Shown here piece by piece: positions 1 through 8,632 of a stretch of 32,474 nucleotides of DNA (its first letter is position 1; every line of letters begins with the position of its first letter). The position numbers were made by a program, and so were the translations under genes. The notes beneath the pieces were generated by a model. The model made no database searches. It was not told the origin of the DNA and worked only from the letters and a program-made list of their open reading frames with translations. The stretch spans positions 1 to 32,474 of the forward strand of contig JAFADH010000135.1 in NCBI GenBank assembly GCA_023424995.1. Direction: 5' to 3'. Origin of the DNA: Bacillota bacterium. GTDB taxonomy: Bacteria > Bacillota > Clostridia > Lachnospirales > Lachnospiraceae.

Positions 1-69
1 GATTCCTTAATAAATGCCACAAAAAATATGCTTAATTAATTATTCCCTTCACTACAGTAAATTTATTAT

Positions 70-100
70 GAGCATCAGTTACGATAGCTGATGCTCTTTT
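70..100 (+). terminator. Rho-independent terminator of a gene left of the window
   Basis: A perfect 9-bp stem (GAGCATCAG at 70-78, CTGATGCTC at 88-96) with a 9-nt loop is followed by TTTT on the plus strand. The opposite strand has no T-run after the stem, so it most likely ends a rightward gene that lies outside the window. Nothing else is recognisable in 1-182. Confidence 0.7.
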
Positions 101-182
101 AAATATCATATAGGAAGATATTATAAACATAATGGGAAGTTCAAATCGATTTATAGAGATCCCAAGAACTTATACTTCATGA

Positions 183-611
183 TCAAAATAAGTTTTCCAA
201 ATAATCAATCTGCTCATCTAAAGTTTTATCTTTGAAATCAAGTACAAGACCTTTATAATTCTCGCCATAAAAGGAATCAATAATTTGAATTACTCCTATT
301 ATTTTTGAGTTAAATTCATTTAAATCTTCTGCAGGAATCCAATATTCTTTATGTATGTTTGCTCCTACTTGCATAACTTTATATTTTTTAAGATATTCTG
401 AACCAATATTAAAGAAAGTAACAAATCCGCAATATCCAGAATTTGCATCTTTAGTGTTCCAATCTCTAGCTATCTGAATTGCATATTCTAAATTGGTTAC
501 AGGATAAAATATTGGTTGTTCTGGTAATCTTGGCGGAAAAGCTTTTAAACCAGACATAGCTATTTTACCAAGCTCGTGTATTCCAACAGGTCTATAAAGA
601 GTTGTTTTCAT
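183..611 (-). CDS. ADP-ribosylation/crystallin J1-like small protein (142 aa)
   Basis: The protein begins MKTTLYRPVGIHELGKI and carries the run FPPRLPEQPIFYPV and then YAIQIARDWNT. This pattern is known to me from small bacterial proteins annotated as ADP-ribosylation/crystallin J1, in which the opening YRPVG is conserved. The biochemical role is not established, and no full ADP-ribosyltransferase triad can be assigned by eye. The start at 611 has GGAGG eight bases upstream. The frame stays open to 740, but that extension has no ribosome binding site and lies outside the family similarity. The gene is clearly AT-richer than rlmD beside it, which suggests an accessory gene. The spacer 612-829 shows no other gene. 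Confidence 0.7.
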   Translation of the reverse strand: MKTTLYRPVGIHELGKIAMSGLKAFPPRLPEQPIFYPVTNLEYAIQIARDWNTKDANSGYCGFVTFFNIGSEYLKKYKVMQVGANIHKEYWIPAEDLNEFNSKIIGVIQIIDSFYGENYKGLVLDFKDKTLDEQIDYLENLF

Positions 612-829
612 CTGTATCCTCCAATGAACATAATCATTCACTAAATTATTTATGAATAATATAAAAGCATTTCTTTCATTAACCACCTTGTTGTACCTTC
701 CTTCATAATCATTTGTTAAAAACAAATAAATTAACCACAAGTTATGTGTTTTAGTAATATCTATTAGTAACTTTAGAAATGAATCCGAGAATTATTGCAT
801 ATAGTAACAGTATTGCTAAAATAGCATAT

Positions 830-2248
830 CTATTCCATTCGAAGTATCCCATCAACATTAGGATGCCTGTATTTCAACATCTCCACTCTTGACATCAATA
901 CCACGCACTCCACATGAGTGGTATGGCAGAATTGATCCACTGCCCTCACCTTCACCAATTCATAACCCTTCTCACACAGATACTTCAGATCCCTTGCCAA
1001 GGTCGCCGGATCACAGGACACATACACTACCTTCTTCGGTGCCATAGTCAGAATCGTATCCAGCAGGCTCTGTTCACAGCCCTTCCGGGGAGGATCCACA
1101 ACAATAACATCCGCACGGATATTCTCCTCCTTATACATCCTGGGGAGTACTTCCTCCGCTGCCCCTGCATAGAACTCCGCATTGGTTATATTATTAATCC
1201 GCGCATTGGTCCTGGCATCCTCTATGGCCTGGGGGATAATCTCCACCCCATACACCTGCTTCGCCTTCCCGGCCAGGAACAATGAGATGGTGCCGATACC
1301 GCAGTACAGATCCCACACCACTTCATCCCCCTGCAAATCCGCATAATCCAGAGCAATATCATATAGTTTCTTCGTCTGTACCGGATTAACCTGATAAAAG
1401 GACAGAGGGGATATCCTATACATAACAGACCCGATCTTATCCGTAATATAAGCCGCACCCCACAGTGTTACCACCTTATCACCAAGAATTACATTGGTCT
1501 TCCCCTTATTGATATTCAGACAGATACTGGCCATTCCCTTAATCTGGCACAAGCCCTTCACCAGTTCATCAGAATGAGGCAATGCGGTCCCATTTATCAC
1601 AAGACAGACCATGATCTCTCCCGTATTGAAGCCTGCACGAATTAGTATATGGCGCAACAATCCCTTATGGCTTTCCTCGTCATAGGGTTCGATCTTATAT
1701 TTTTCTATAAATGACCTCATAAAGGCCAGAATGTCTTCATTTATCTCAGCCCCGATATGGCAATGCCTCGTATCGATTATAGAATGGGTACGTCCGGCAT
1801 AGAAGCCGATGGCGATGCTCCCGTCCTTGTTCCGCCCTACCGGGAACTGTGATTTGTTCCGGTAATAATACGGTTCCTCCATTCCGCTGATGGGTTCCAT
1901 ATAAAAATCAGAGAAGCCGCCGATTCTGGTCAGGCAGTTTCTCACCTTATTCTCTTTATATTCAAGCTGCTTCTTATAATCCACGTGCATCAGCTGGCAT
2001 CCGCCGCACCTGGCGGCGATAGGACATCTGGGCTCCGCACGGAAGCCGGAGGAGGTGATTAATTTCACAAGCCTGGCATATCCATATGTCTTACCGGTCT
2101 TCGTAACCTGGACCAAGGCATGGTCACCTATGACAGTATCCTTGACGAACAGGGTATATCCCTGGTATTTGCCGATCCCTTCACCCTCTGATCCCATATC
2201 CTCTATTGTAATTTCTACCTGGTCATTCTTCTTCAGCAGAGTCTGCAT
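830..2248 (-). CDS. rlmD: 23S rRNA (uracil-5-)-methyltransferase, RlmD/RlmCD family
   Basis: This SAM-dependent methyltransferase makes 5-methyluridine in 23S rRNA. Single Firmicute enzymes of this family (RlmCD) can serve both U747 and U1939. The 472-residue protein has an N-terminal TRAM domain (about 3-65), a 4Fe-4S cluster motif with Cys75, Cys81, Cys84 and Cys163, a SAM-binding motif DLYCGIGT near 313-320, the conserved VDPPRKGC at 384-391, and catalytic Cys412 in VSCDPATLARD. Length is normal for the family. The ATG at 2248 has AGGAG seven bases upstream. It follows yhaM in the same direction after a 246-base gap with small A/T-rich hairpins but no clear terminator. Whether it is the RlmD or RlmCD type cannot be told from sequence alone. 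Confidence 0.93.
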   Translation of the reverse strand: MQTLLKKNDQVEITIEDMGSEGEGIGKYQGYTLFVKDTVIGDHALVQVTKTGKTYGYARLVKLITSSGFRAEPRCPIAARCGGCQLMHVDYKKQLEYKENKVRNCLTRIGGFSDFYMEPISGMEEPYYYRNKSQFPVGRNKDGSIAIGFYAGRTHSIIDTRHCHIGAEINEDILAFMRSFIEKYKIEPYDEESHKGLLRHILIRAGFNTGEIMVCLVINGTALPHSDELVKGLCQIKGMASICLNINKGKTNVILGDKVVTLWGAAYITDKIGSVMYRISPLSFYQVNPVQTKKLYDIALDYADLQGDEVVWDLYCGIGTISLFLAGKAKQVYGVEIIPQAIEDARTNARINNITNAEFYAGAAEEVLPRMYKEENIRADVIVVDPPRKGCEQSLLDTILTMAPKKVVYVSCDPATLARDLKYLCEKGYELVKVRAVDQFCHTTHVECVVLMSRVEMLKYRHPNVDGILRME

Positions 2249-2494
2249 TTCTATTACTCCTATCTCCGTATATAATAAAAAGGATATAAGTACTGCGTTC
2301 GGAAGTACTCATACATTTAATAAGTATCGTACTTATCTATCCATTATCTCCTGCCGCATGCACTGATATCCTTACACATAACTTATAACCCAATATTATA
2401 GAGATTTTCCTGTCTTTCTTCGTATCATATATCCTGCATTATATTATGCCCGTTTTATAAGCAGCTTCCGAATACTGCGGGCAGCGGGTACGTA

Positions 2495-3448
2495 TCAGTC
2501 TTTACACTTCGTGCTCCGCCTGATATTTGAATCAAATAATCTCTGGTAGCCCATCCACTCCGTCTTCGCATCCCCGGAGGCCAGCAGCTCAGTTATGGTC
2601 TGCAGCTTCGCATCCGTATTATCTGCAAAATGCAGTGCCAGTGCTTCCGCCGTCGCAGGCTTCTTCGGCGAGCCGTATTCCAGTTCTCCGTGATGCGCCA
2701 GGATACAGTGGATCAGCTCATTGGCCAGCTTTGCGGGGAACTTGCCCATCTTCTTAATATGATTATTGACTATATTGGCTCCGATAAAGATATGGCCTAA
2801 CAGCTGGCCGTCATCCGTATAATCATTCTCAGGGAAGGTCGAAAGCTCCTGCAGCTTGCCGATATCGTGGAACAGTGCGGCGGTAATCAGGATATCCCGG
2901 TTCAGTATGGGATAGCTTGCGGCATAATAATTGCAAAGCTTCACCACACTTAAGGTATGCTCCAGCAATCCTCCCACAAAGCTGTGGTGAACCGCTTTTG
3001 CCGCGGAATGGTATTTGAAGGCTTTGATGAATTCCGGGTTATTAACGAAGAAATCCTCTGCCAGAGCTCGCAGATTCTGTTCCCGGACGGAAGCTATAAA
3101 ATCCTTGATCTCCCGGTACATCACCTCTACGTCCTTGGTGGTTACCGGAAAATAATCCTCCGGATAATATTCCCCTTCCCGGGCTTTATAAATCTTGCTT
3201 ATATTTAGCTGGGGCATATCCTGAAAGCTGGTCACCCGGGCATCGATATGTACGAAGTCCATGGCCTCATACTGCCCTATCTCACTGGAGGCGTCCCATA
3301 TCTTGGCATCGATGGTACCTGTCTTGTCCTGCAGGATCATGGAGACATAATTCTTGCCGCTCTTACCGGTCAGCAGCTGCTTTGATTTGCACAGATATAT
3401 CTCATTTTTAATAAAGTCATTCTCTCTTAAGTCTTGAATAAATCTCAT
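2495..3448 (-). CDS. yhaM: 3'-5' exoribonuclease of the YhaM family (OB-fold + HD domain)
   Basis: YhaM-type enzymes are cytoplasmic 3'-to-5' exoribonucleases that trim RNA and single-stranded DNA. The protein (317 aa from the chosen start) has an N-terminal OB-fold nucleic-acid-binding domain (about 13-95) and a C-terminal HD domain. Visible metal-ligand positions include His154 in VHHSF, His164 in LLEHT, and the His194-Asp195 pair in LFHDIGK, followed by HHGE further on. The frame is open to 3577, but the extra 43 residues are arginine-rich and have no ribosome binding site. The ATG at 3448 has AAAGG nine bases upstream, and the resulting length matches B. subtilis YhaM (about 314 aa). It sits between the htrA-like gene, which has its own terminator, and rlmD. 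Confidence 0.9.
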   Translation of the reverse strand: MRFIQDLRENDFIKNEIYLCKSKQLLTGKSGKNYVSMILQDKTGTIDAKIWDASSEIGQYEAMDFVHIDARVTSFQDMPQLNISKIYKAREGEYYPEDYFPVTTKDVEVMYREIKDFIASVREQNLRALAEDFFVNNPEFIKAFKYHSAAKAVHHSFVGGLLEHTLSVVKLCNYYAASYPILNRDILITAALFHDIGKLQELSTFPENDYTDDGQLLGHIFIGANIVNNHIKKMGKFPAKLANELIHCILAHHGELEYGSPKKPATAEALALHFADNTDAKLQTITELLASGDAKTEWMGYQRLFDSNIRRSTKCKD

Positions 3449-3613
3449 TCTCATAAACCTTTCTATTCTTGAATCCGAAGCATCAGGCCCGCTCTGTCTC
3501 CCTATCCTTCTTACGGAATAGGGTCTGCGCGCCTTACGGATTAATCTGCTTCTCCAGTATACCTTACCTGCGGTCATATGAAAAGAAAAAAATGTATTTT
3601 CCTTTCCATCGGC

Positions 3614-3664
3614 AAAAAAATGTTGTAAGCTTATAATCCGTTCCGACTAATCCGCTTACAACAT
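3614..3664 (-). terminator. Terminator of the HtrA-like gene
   Basis: An 11-bp perfect stem (ATGTTGTAAGC at 3620-3630, GCTTACAACAT at 3654-3664) encloses a 23-nt loop. Read on the minus strand it is followed by seven T residues (3614-3620, partly shared with the stem). It starts ten bases after the stop codon at 3674 and should insulate the downstream yhaM gene. Confidence 0.85.
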
Positions 3665-3673
3665 CTTATTCTG

Positions 3674-5029
3674 CTATTGAACCTTATTGGCCAGGGTGAC
3701 GGTCAATTCCATCTCCTTCTCATTCGCTCCGATTGCCCGCAGGATCTTCACAACAACCTGGTCGCCGGTCTTATAGGAGGCGATTGCATTATAAAAATTA
3801 CCTGTATTTATAATCGTCATGCTGTTGACAGCAAGAATAATGTCACCATTCTTTAAGCCTGCTTCGAAAGCGGGTGAATCCACCTTCACCTCACTGATAA
3901 AGATGCCGTTGGATATATTATGCTCCTGCTTCACATCGATGGTCATATCATCCGCCATAATACCAAAGTAAATTCTCGGTTTCTGATTACCCATCTGATG
4001 AATCAGTGAATTGAGCTTACTGATTCCAATAACTGTACTTAGTCCGTCGATCTCATCGTCCTTCACAGTGCGGGTTATCCAGCCGATTACTTTTCCCTTC
4101 AGATTAATTATGACCCCGTCGCTTTTTTTATTAAAATCCATATCCGTATGGAATAGCTCCATACGATTGTCCGTGATGGTTGCATAGCTGCCTCTGCTGG
4201 TTACGATGCCGACTTCAATGGAATTCATGAAACCATTGGGATTTCCTATGGCTATTACAGGCGAACCGGCTACGACCGTATTGGATTCTCCAAGATCAGC
4301 TATCTTTAAGCCCGTCCGGTAGGTGGCCGATATATCCTGTATCAAAATTGTAAGCAGGGCAATGTTAAGTTCCGTCTCATAATCTTGAATCGTCGCATTC
4401 ACATAAAAAGTATCTGAGAACTTAATCCTGACATTATTGGCGTCCTTCACTCTGTCAAGGCTGACCAGAATCAGATAGTTCGTAGAATTGCTGCCGACAA
4501 TAAGCCCGGAGGAGCTGACCGTCTGCTCCGCTGATGTGCCAAATAACCAGTCCGTCACGGTAAATGTACTGGTTACCTCGACGATAGATTTTCCTGCTTC
4601 ATATGACAGCTTACGCATCTCATCGTACATGGTCTGATAATCATCCAGGGTTGCATCAATAAATTGCTCCACGATGACCGGTGTTGGTGTCGGTGTTATT
4701 TCCTTCGGATCATCCGGATCATCCGTGTCCTCTCCCTGCTTGGGGATATCCGTCGCAGGCGCACCGGTGATATCGTTTCCCTCAGCTGAGGGTGACATTG
4801 TGGGAAAAGTAACCGGATCCTCTGTCTTTTCTTCCTTTCCGAAAAACTTTTCAAGCTTCGGTTCCGCAAAAACAAAAGTAACCGCTGCAATGAATCCAAA
4901 CAAGATTGCGAGAACAATCGTCATAAGAATTGATTCCAGCTTCCTACGTAATCTCTTACGTTTCTTCTCAATTACCTGCTCCTGGATAAACGCGAAGTTA
5001 CCGTTGTCCTTATTATCATTACCAGACAT
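3674..5029 (-). CDS. Membrane-anchored HtrA/DegP-like protein with PDZ domain; catalytic triad apparently lost
   Basis: The 451-residue protein has a basic cytoplasmic N-terminus, one membrane segment (about 33-55), a Pro/Thr/Asp-rich linker (60-120), a trypsin-like fold of the HtrA type (about 140-345) and a C-terminal PDZ domain (about 353-448). The fold is recognised by AIGNPNGFMNSIEVGIVTS (260-278) and by NLKGKVIGWIT. The catalytic signatures are altered. The usual NNHVV segment is replaced by LVSLDRV (188-194), so the histidine is missing. TDLAVL becomes ELNIALL (220-226), with Asn at the Asp site. GNSGG becomes KKSDG (301-305). Active HtrA proteases degrade misfolded envelope proteins, and this one is more likely a binding or regulatory pseudoprotease. 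Start ATG has AAGGAG seven bases upstream. Databases may still label it a serine protease. Confidence 0.85.
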   Translation of the reverse strand: MSGNDNKDNGNFAFIQEQVIEKKRKRLRRKLESILMTIVLAILFGFIAAVTFVFAEPKLEKFFGKEEKTEDPVTFPTMSPSAEGNDITGAPATDIPKQGEDTDDPDDPKEITPTPTPVIVEQFIDATLDDYQTMYDEMRKLSYEAGKSIVEVTSTFTVTDWLFGTSAEQTVSSSGLIVGSNSTNYLILVSLDRVKDANNVRIKFSDTFYVNATIQDYETELNIALLTILIQDISATYRTGLKIADLGESNTVVAGSPVIAIGNPNGFMNSIEVGIVTSRGSYATITDNRMELFHTDMDFNKKSDGVIINLKGKVIGWITRTVKDDEIDGLSTVIGISKLNSLIHQMGNQKPRIYFGIMADDMTIDVKQEHNISNGIFISEVKVDSPAFEAGLKNGDIILAVNSMTIINTGNFYNAIASYKTGDQVVVKILRAIGANEKEMELTVTLANKVQ

Positions 5030-5066
5030 TTATAATCTCCTTATGTACAGGTTGGTATCTAAGGTT

Positions 5067-5095
5067 ATATTAATGCGTATTAGCTATTTTAGCAA
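5067..5095 (-). promoter_or_regulatory. Possible sigma-A promoter of the HtrA-like gene
   Basis: On the minus strand TTGCTA (5090-5095) and TAATAT (5067-5072) are separated by 17 bases, about 40 bases upstream of the start codon. Each box matches the consensus at four of six positions, so this is a moderate candidate only. Confidence 0.4.
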
Positions 5096-5132
5096 GCACA
5101 TATGAACATATTATGAATGATTTGTTAATAAA

Positions 5133-5188
5133 GAGGCCAAAATTCGGCGAAATACAGGTAAATGACTGTAAAAACTGCCAATGACCTC
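5133..5188 (-). other. Nested stem-loop in the 310-base spacer 5030-5339
   Basis: Read on the minus strand, GAGGTCA pairs with TGGCCTC, TTGGC pairs with GCCGA inside it, and TACAG pairs with CTGTA at the tip. The element ends in CTCTTTATT. Two pairs are G-U wobbles on this strand and become A-C mismatches on the other, which favours a leftward RNA. It lies about 150 bases beyond the stop of the hydrolase gene and upstream of the HtrA-like promoter, so it may be a distal terminator or 3'-UTR structure. The rest of the spacer (5189-5339) is AT-rich and shows no gene. Confidence 0.35.
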
Positions 5189-5339
5189 ATAATAATGGAT
5201 AATTATATCTTATAAATTATGTAGTTATTCTACAATGTCTCTACTTGGAACAGCTGTTTTGTAACTCATACTCCTGCATGTCCATTACCGAATCCTTAAG
5301 ATAATATTATGTATAAAGGTACGGTTATTAATAATAACT

Positions 5340-6248
5340 TTATTTATGGAAATGATACTCGCTAAAATCCTCCGGGAATTGATGCCGCAGCCCTTCCTGC
5401 CATATTAATTCAACATCTGCACCTCTTTCTCTCAGAGCATCTGCCAATTGCTCCGCACCATCTCTGCAGTCATGATCCATAGTCCCGCAGTATATATGAA
5501 CTGCCATATCCTTACGCTGTACTGCTTTTGCAACAGCTTCCATATTCTCTTTTATAAATGGGATCCACGGAGACTGCAGGAAAATCTCATCACACACAAC
5601 CTCTGAAAGTGTCACCGCTCTAAGAATCATATCACAGCCCGCTGAAAACCCGGCAAGATACCTTTGCCCGTAAGCCTCCCATTGCATGCCGGGAAGGGCG
5701 GCAGCGATCTGCTTATAGTCAGCCTCATCATAATTCCAACGGTACCTTCCATAAGAATCGACGGTTGCAGATTGTATCGCTTCTACCTGAAGCTCCGGCG
5801 CCGCCTGCTTTGCCATATCGCTCCAGGAATCCTTCGCAATCTCGGCATTGAGACCATTCCCATGAATACATGCCATGAGTCTGTTACTCGTCTTCTGCTG
5901 CCAGGTACACTCCGTTTTCGACTCACTCATAGCTTTAGCATATCTCTGCCCGGAGATATCACGATAGCTAATATAATCCGGATGCCGGAACAAGGGCTCT
6001 AAATCTTCGTCCTCCAAAACCTCAGGCCGGTACCAATAACCCTTCTCCGCGACAGCATACCGCATCCATTGCAGCGCTTCTTCCCTTCTTCCCGATCCGG
6101 CAGCCAGACACATGAGAAAATACCATGCTCTTGCGTGATCCCCTTTCTCCATGGCATCCTTGTGACCCAGAAGGTATTCATATGCCTCTGCATAGCTTTT
6201 ACCTGCCAGGGCAAGCGTTTTTTCTAAATAGGTATCTTCATGATTCAT
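5340..6248 (-). CDS. TPR-like/alpha-beta hydrolase fusion protein (302 aa)
   Basis: The N-terminal 100 residues are helical and repeat-like (ARAWYFLMCLAAGSGRREEAL, then FRHPDYISYRD), resembling the TPR-type leader found in some hydrolases. From about 118 an alpha/beta-hydrolase follows. It has an oxyanion-type HGNG at 129-132, nucleophile elbow GFSAG with Ser202 (200-204), a late acid at Asp258 or Asp260 in CGTMDHD, and His289 in LRHQFP. A full catalytic triad is therefore plausible. The substrate is unknown; a carboxylesterase or peptidase-like role is inference. AAGGAG lies somewhat far upstream (about 12 bases), with GAGAGG nearer. It is downstream of a small membrane protein gene (44 bases) and may end the leftward cluster 5340-8632. 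Confidence 0.75.
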   Translation of the reverse strand: MNHEDTYLEKTLALAGKSYAEAYEYLLGHKDAMEKGDHARAWYFLMCLAAGSGRREEALQWMRYAVAEKGYWYRPEVLEDEDLEPLFRHPDYISYRDISGQRYAKAMSESKTECTWQQKTSNRLMACIHGNGLNAEIAKDSWSDMAKQAAPELQVEAIQSATVDSYGRYRWNYDEADYKQIAAALPGMQWEAYGQRYLAGFSAGCDMILRAVTLSEVVCDEIFLQSPWIPFIKENMEAVAKAVQRKDMAVHIYCGTMDHDCRDGAEQLADALRERGADVELIWQEGLRHQFPEDFSEYHFHK

Positions 6249-6292
6249 ATCTGTAAACCTCTCCTTAAATTACAACACCGCAAAGTCATCTC

Positions 6293-6514
6293 TTATAATT
6301 TGGCATCATCCTTCTTATCTTTCAAACCCTTTAATATATTCAAATAGCCCAAATATATTTTTTTCAATTTTAATGCAAAGACCAACAGAAAAGCTATAAA
6401 GAATAATGCAAGTATAGAAACTAATACCGGAGACGCATTGCTGTTATCCAAAAACATGGTAACATCATCCCCTGAAGGAGCTTTCCCTGACAGATATAAA
6501 ACCGGAATAAACAC
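6293..6514 (-). CDS. Small single-pass membrane protein, unknown function (73 aa)
   Basis: I do not recognise a family. The frame starts with GTG at 6514 and encodes one strongly hydrophobic segment (about residues 29-50, VLVSILALFFIAFLLVFAL) followed by a lysine-rich tail ending KDKKDDAKL. The start is uncertain. GGAGAG lies 13 bases before the GTG, and an internal ATG at 6457 (54 aa) has AGGGG about 12 bases upstream. Both versions keep the membrane segment. It is sandwiched between the Nudix gene (37 bases upstream) and the hydrolase gene, all in one direction, so it is probably co-transcribed. A real gene is likely but not certain. Confidence 0.5.
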   Translation of the reverse strand: MFIPVLYLSGKAPSGDDVTMFLDNSNASPVLVSILALFFIAFLLVFALKLKKIYLGYLNILKGLKDKKDDAKL

Positions 6515-6551
6515 CCAGACATGTGCACTCTCCGTTACTTACCAATATATC

Positions 6552-7034
6552 TCAGATCTTTCTTTCCATATGTACATGAAACTCCGGTCTCGTAACATAA
6601 GCAAGATATCGGACTTTCCCGTTAAATTCCAGATAAGCCTTGAATCTTTCCATAACAGCCGGTGCAGTAATCATCTCCGGCACCTTATCTCTGCGGAACC
6701 AGCCGCTTTCCGAATTCTCATCGGAGACGGACAGCTCTCCGCCAACCGCCCTGCATAGGAAGTCCATCATAACCTTCGTCGGCACCTTCTCGACTCCGTT
6801 ATATCCCGGATATTCGCAGGTATTGGAAGATATGCAGAACAGGTCTCCCACTTCCACATCGATTCCGCTTTCCTCTTTCGTCTCCCGGACCACCGCCTCT
6901 ATGATATTCTCTCCGTTCTCAACAATTCCTCCGGGGAAAACCCAGCCTCCGTGATGAGTCTTCACCAGGAGAATGTCTCCCTGCTCATTGACGGTGACAC
7001 CCGCCGCTGCCACAATATGCGTTGGTAACATCAT
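6552..7034 (-). CDS. Nudix hydrolase (160 aa)
   Basis: Nudix enzymes hydrolyse nucleoside diphosphates linked to another group, using Mg2+. The complete Nudix box is present: Gly36, Glu42, Arg50, Glu51, Glu54, Glu55 and Gly57, with the characteristic WVFPGG just before it. The catalytic site therefore looks intact. The rest of the sequence does not identify the substrate; MutT-like cleansing or NDP-sugar hydrolysis are both possible. The ATG at 7034 is preceded by GGGGAGG six bases upstream, and a second ATG follows directly. It starts only 17 bases after the flavodoxin-fold gene, which suggests co-transcription and coupled translation. Confidence 0.9.
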   Translation of the reverse strand: MMLPTHIVAAAGVTVNEQGDILLVKTHHGGWVFPGGIVENGENIIEAVVRETKEESGIDVEVGDLFCISSNTCEYPGYNGVEKVPTKVMMDFLCRAVGGELSVSDENSESGWFRRDKVPEMITAPAVMERFKAYLEFNGKVRYLAYVTRPEFHVHMERKI

Positions 7035-7051
7035 AGGGCACCTCCCCTTCC

Positions 7052-7624
7052 TCAGTAAGACTTCATAATATTCTTCCCCATCTCATATGCCTTTAAGATC
7101 TCATTTTCCTTTTTATACAGATCATTGATAGTGTCCACATTATTTATTGCCAATCTGCCGGCCGGTGTAATACCAAGATGCCCGTAATAATGCTCGATCG
7201 ACTCAAGGATATGTATATTTTCTCTCTCACTGTGACCTGCCCTGATTGCTATGGATATCCCTTTTTTCCCTTTAGGAATATCGATACGGTTTTCATTCGT
7301 ATCTCCGAAGGGAGTATTCCGGTCAAAGAATACCTTTAACTGTCCTGTGATATCCCCCCAGTAAGAGGGAGATCCGATTATGACTATATCTGATTCAATC
7401 AGATCCTGTATAATGATATCCATGTCATCCCTTTGGATGCAGCGTCCTCCAGTTTCATAGCACTTCTTACAACCCAGGCAATAGTGAATATTCATGCTGC
7501 CAAGGCAATATCTGCATATCTCCACATCAGCAGCATTTTCTTTCAGGCCCTCTATGATCTTATCAATGATAAATGCAGTGCTTCCCCCGGCTCTCGGGCT
7601 TCCTATAATGCAAATGGCTTTCAT
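7052..7624 (-). CDS. Flavodoxin-fold NAD(P)H-dependent FMN reductase, iron-sulfur flavoprotein type (190 aa)
   Basis: The protein has an N-terminal FMN phosphate-binding loop (GSPRAGGST, 8-16) and the SPSYWGDITGQLKVFFDR motif of the NADPH-dependent FMN reductase family. Between them lies a compact cysteine motif, Cys49-x2-Cys52-x2-Cys55-x6-Cys62, the arrangement that binds a 4Fe-4S cluster in archaeal/clostridial iron-sulfur flavoproteins. A redox or electron-transfer role is likely; the partner is unknown. The frame opens at 7657, but ATG 7624 has GGAGG six bases upstream and begins exactly at the Rossmann strand (MKAICIIGSPR). It follows the HAD gene by 48 bases in the same direction. Confidence 0.85.
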   Translation of the reverse strand: MKAICIIGSPRAGGSTAFIIDKIIEGLKENAADVEICRYCLGSMNIHYCLGCKKCYETGGRCIQRDDMDIIIQDLIESDIVIIGSPSYWGDITGQLKVFFDRNTPFGDTNENRIDIPKGKKGISIAIRAGHSERENIHILESIEHYYGHLGITPAGRLAINNVDTINDLYKKENEILKAYEMGKNIMKSY

Positions 7625-7672
7625 CCGCTGCCTCCGTTTCGTATCGTGTCCCACCATAATCAGGCAGTCTGC

Positions 7673-8632
7673 CTACTCCGTTATATGTTCCGGTGCTTTA
7701 GATACACTTGTGTTGATCTGTGATATCTTCTTATCGTAGATGTTATTTGCTATCGCTTCCACCTGTTCCTTCAGCCAGAGATAAGTTGTCGTATCCTTTG
7801 AATAATCAGCCTCTCCCAACATATCGATCCGCTTATCCCGAATTAATGCATCCACTTGCTGAAATGCCTTGTAGTCACCCCTGGGATAGATGGCATAGGT
7901 CCTTCCCCCATTGTTTTTCAGCACGGAAAAGGCAGGTACATCACTTGGTCCGTCGGCGATATAGATCATGTTTTCAAACGGTACTCTTCTGTCCTTTTTG
8001 TCAATTTTGGAATTCACATCGATGTTTGGAAATAGATTCGTTCCTTTATTGATCTCAAATATGGCCTTGGTTTTTGAGGTATTATCTATTGCATATGCAA
8101 TCTGGCTGATCTGAGCCTCCTCCTGACCGTTCTTGTCCTTTGCTGCATATTCCTTAATATGCAGCGAGGACTTGATCGGCGTCTCGATAAACTCGCAGCC
8201 CCAGATCCCATTCACATAATCCTTCACGATGGAGCCCTTAATCATCTCCGAAAGCCCTGTGCTTACGATATAATGCTCTACCTGTATGCTGAAGGTTTTA
8301 TATTTATCACTATTCGCTGTAATATCCTTAAGATCGTTGAATATATCCGGGATCCCTTTATAAAATACCAATTCCCTGCCCAGTTCCCGTAGCAGACTGT
8401 TATTCAGCTTTGGGAAGATCCCCTGCTGAGTGCAGGTTATAAAGTGATTCAGATAAATGGTATCTCTGTTCACTTTAATTCCCTGCTTCTTATATTCCGG
8501 GACCAGATTATTTACTTCCGCCCAAAAGGCATGCTCGTCCACGCCATATTTCTTAAAAATCGGCTCCTGCATATATCCGTTCACTAAAGTTTTATCAAAA
8601 TCCCATATTATTGCTATTATATTCTGTTCCAT
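7673..8632 (-). CDS. HAD superfamily hydrolase (319 aa)
   Basis: HAD enzymes form a phospho-aspartyl intermediate, usually as phosphatases. Motif I is DFDKT, with Asp11 as nucleophile and Asp13 as acid/base. Motif II is the Ser124 in IVSTG. Motif IV is IADGPSDVPAF with Asp227 and Asp231. The long stretch between motifs I and II (20-115) is a helical cap. The family resembles uncharacterised bacterial phosphoserine-phosphatase-like proteins, but the substrate cannot be read from sequence. GAGG lies five bases before the ATG. It is the first gene of the leftward cluster that continues through the flavodoxin, Nudix, membrane protein and hydrolase genes. Confidence 0.85.
   Translation of the reverse strand: MEQNIIAIIWDFDKTLVNGYMQEPIFKKYGVDEHAFWAEVNNLVPEYKKQGIKVNRDTIYLNHFITCTQQGIFPKLNNSLLRELGRELVFYKGIPDIFNDLKDITANSDKYKTFSIQVEHYIVSTGLSEMIKGSIVKDYVNGIWGCEFIETPIKSSLHIKEYAAKDKNGQEEAQISQIAYAIDNTSKTKAIFEINKGTNLFPNIDVNSKIDKKDRRVPFENMIYIADGPSDVPAFSVLKNNGGRTYAIYPRGDYKAFQQVDALIRDKRIDMLGEADYSKDTTTYLWLKEQVEAIANNIYDKKISQINTSVSKAPEHITE

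Noticed and set aside
3449..3577. Arg-rich N-terminal extension of the YhaM-type protein
   Set aside because: There is no ribosome binding site at 3577. The start at 3448 has one and gives the normal family length.
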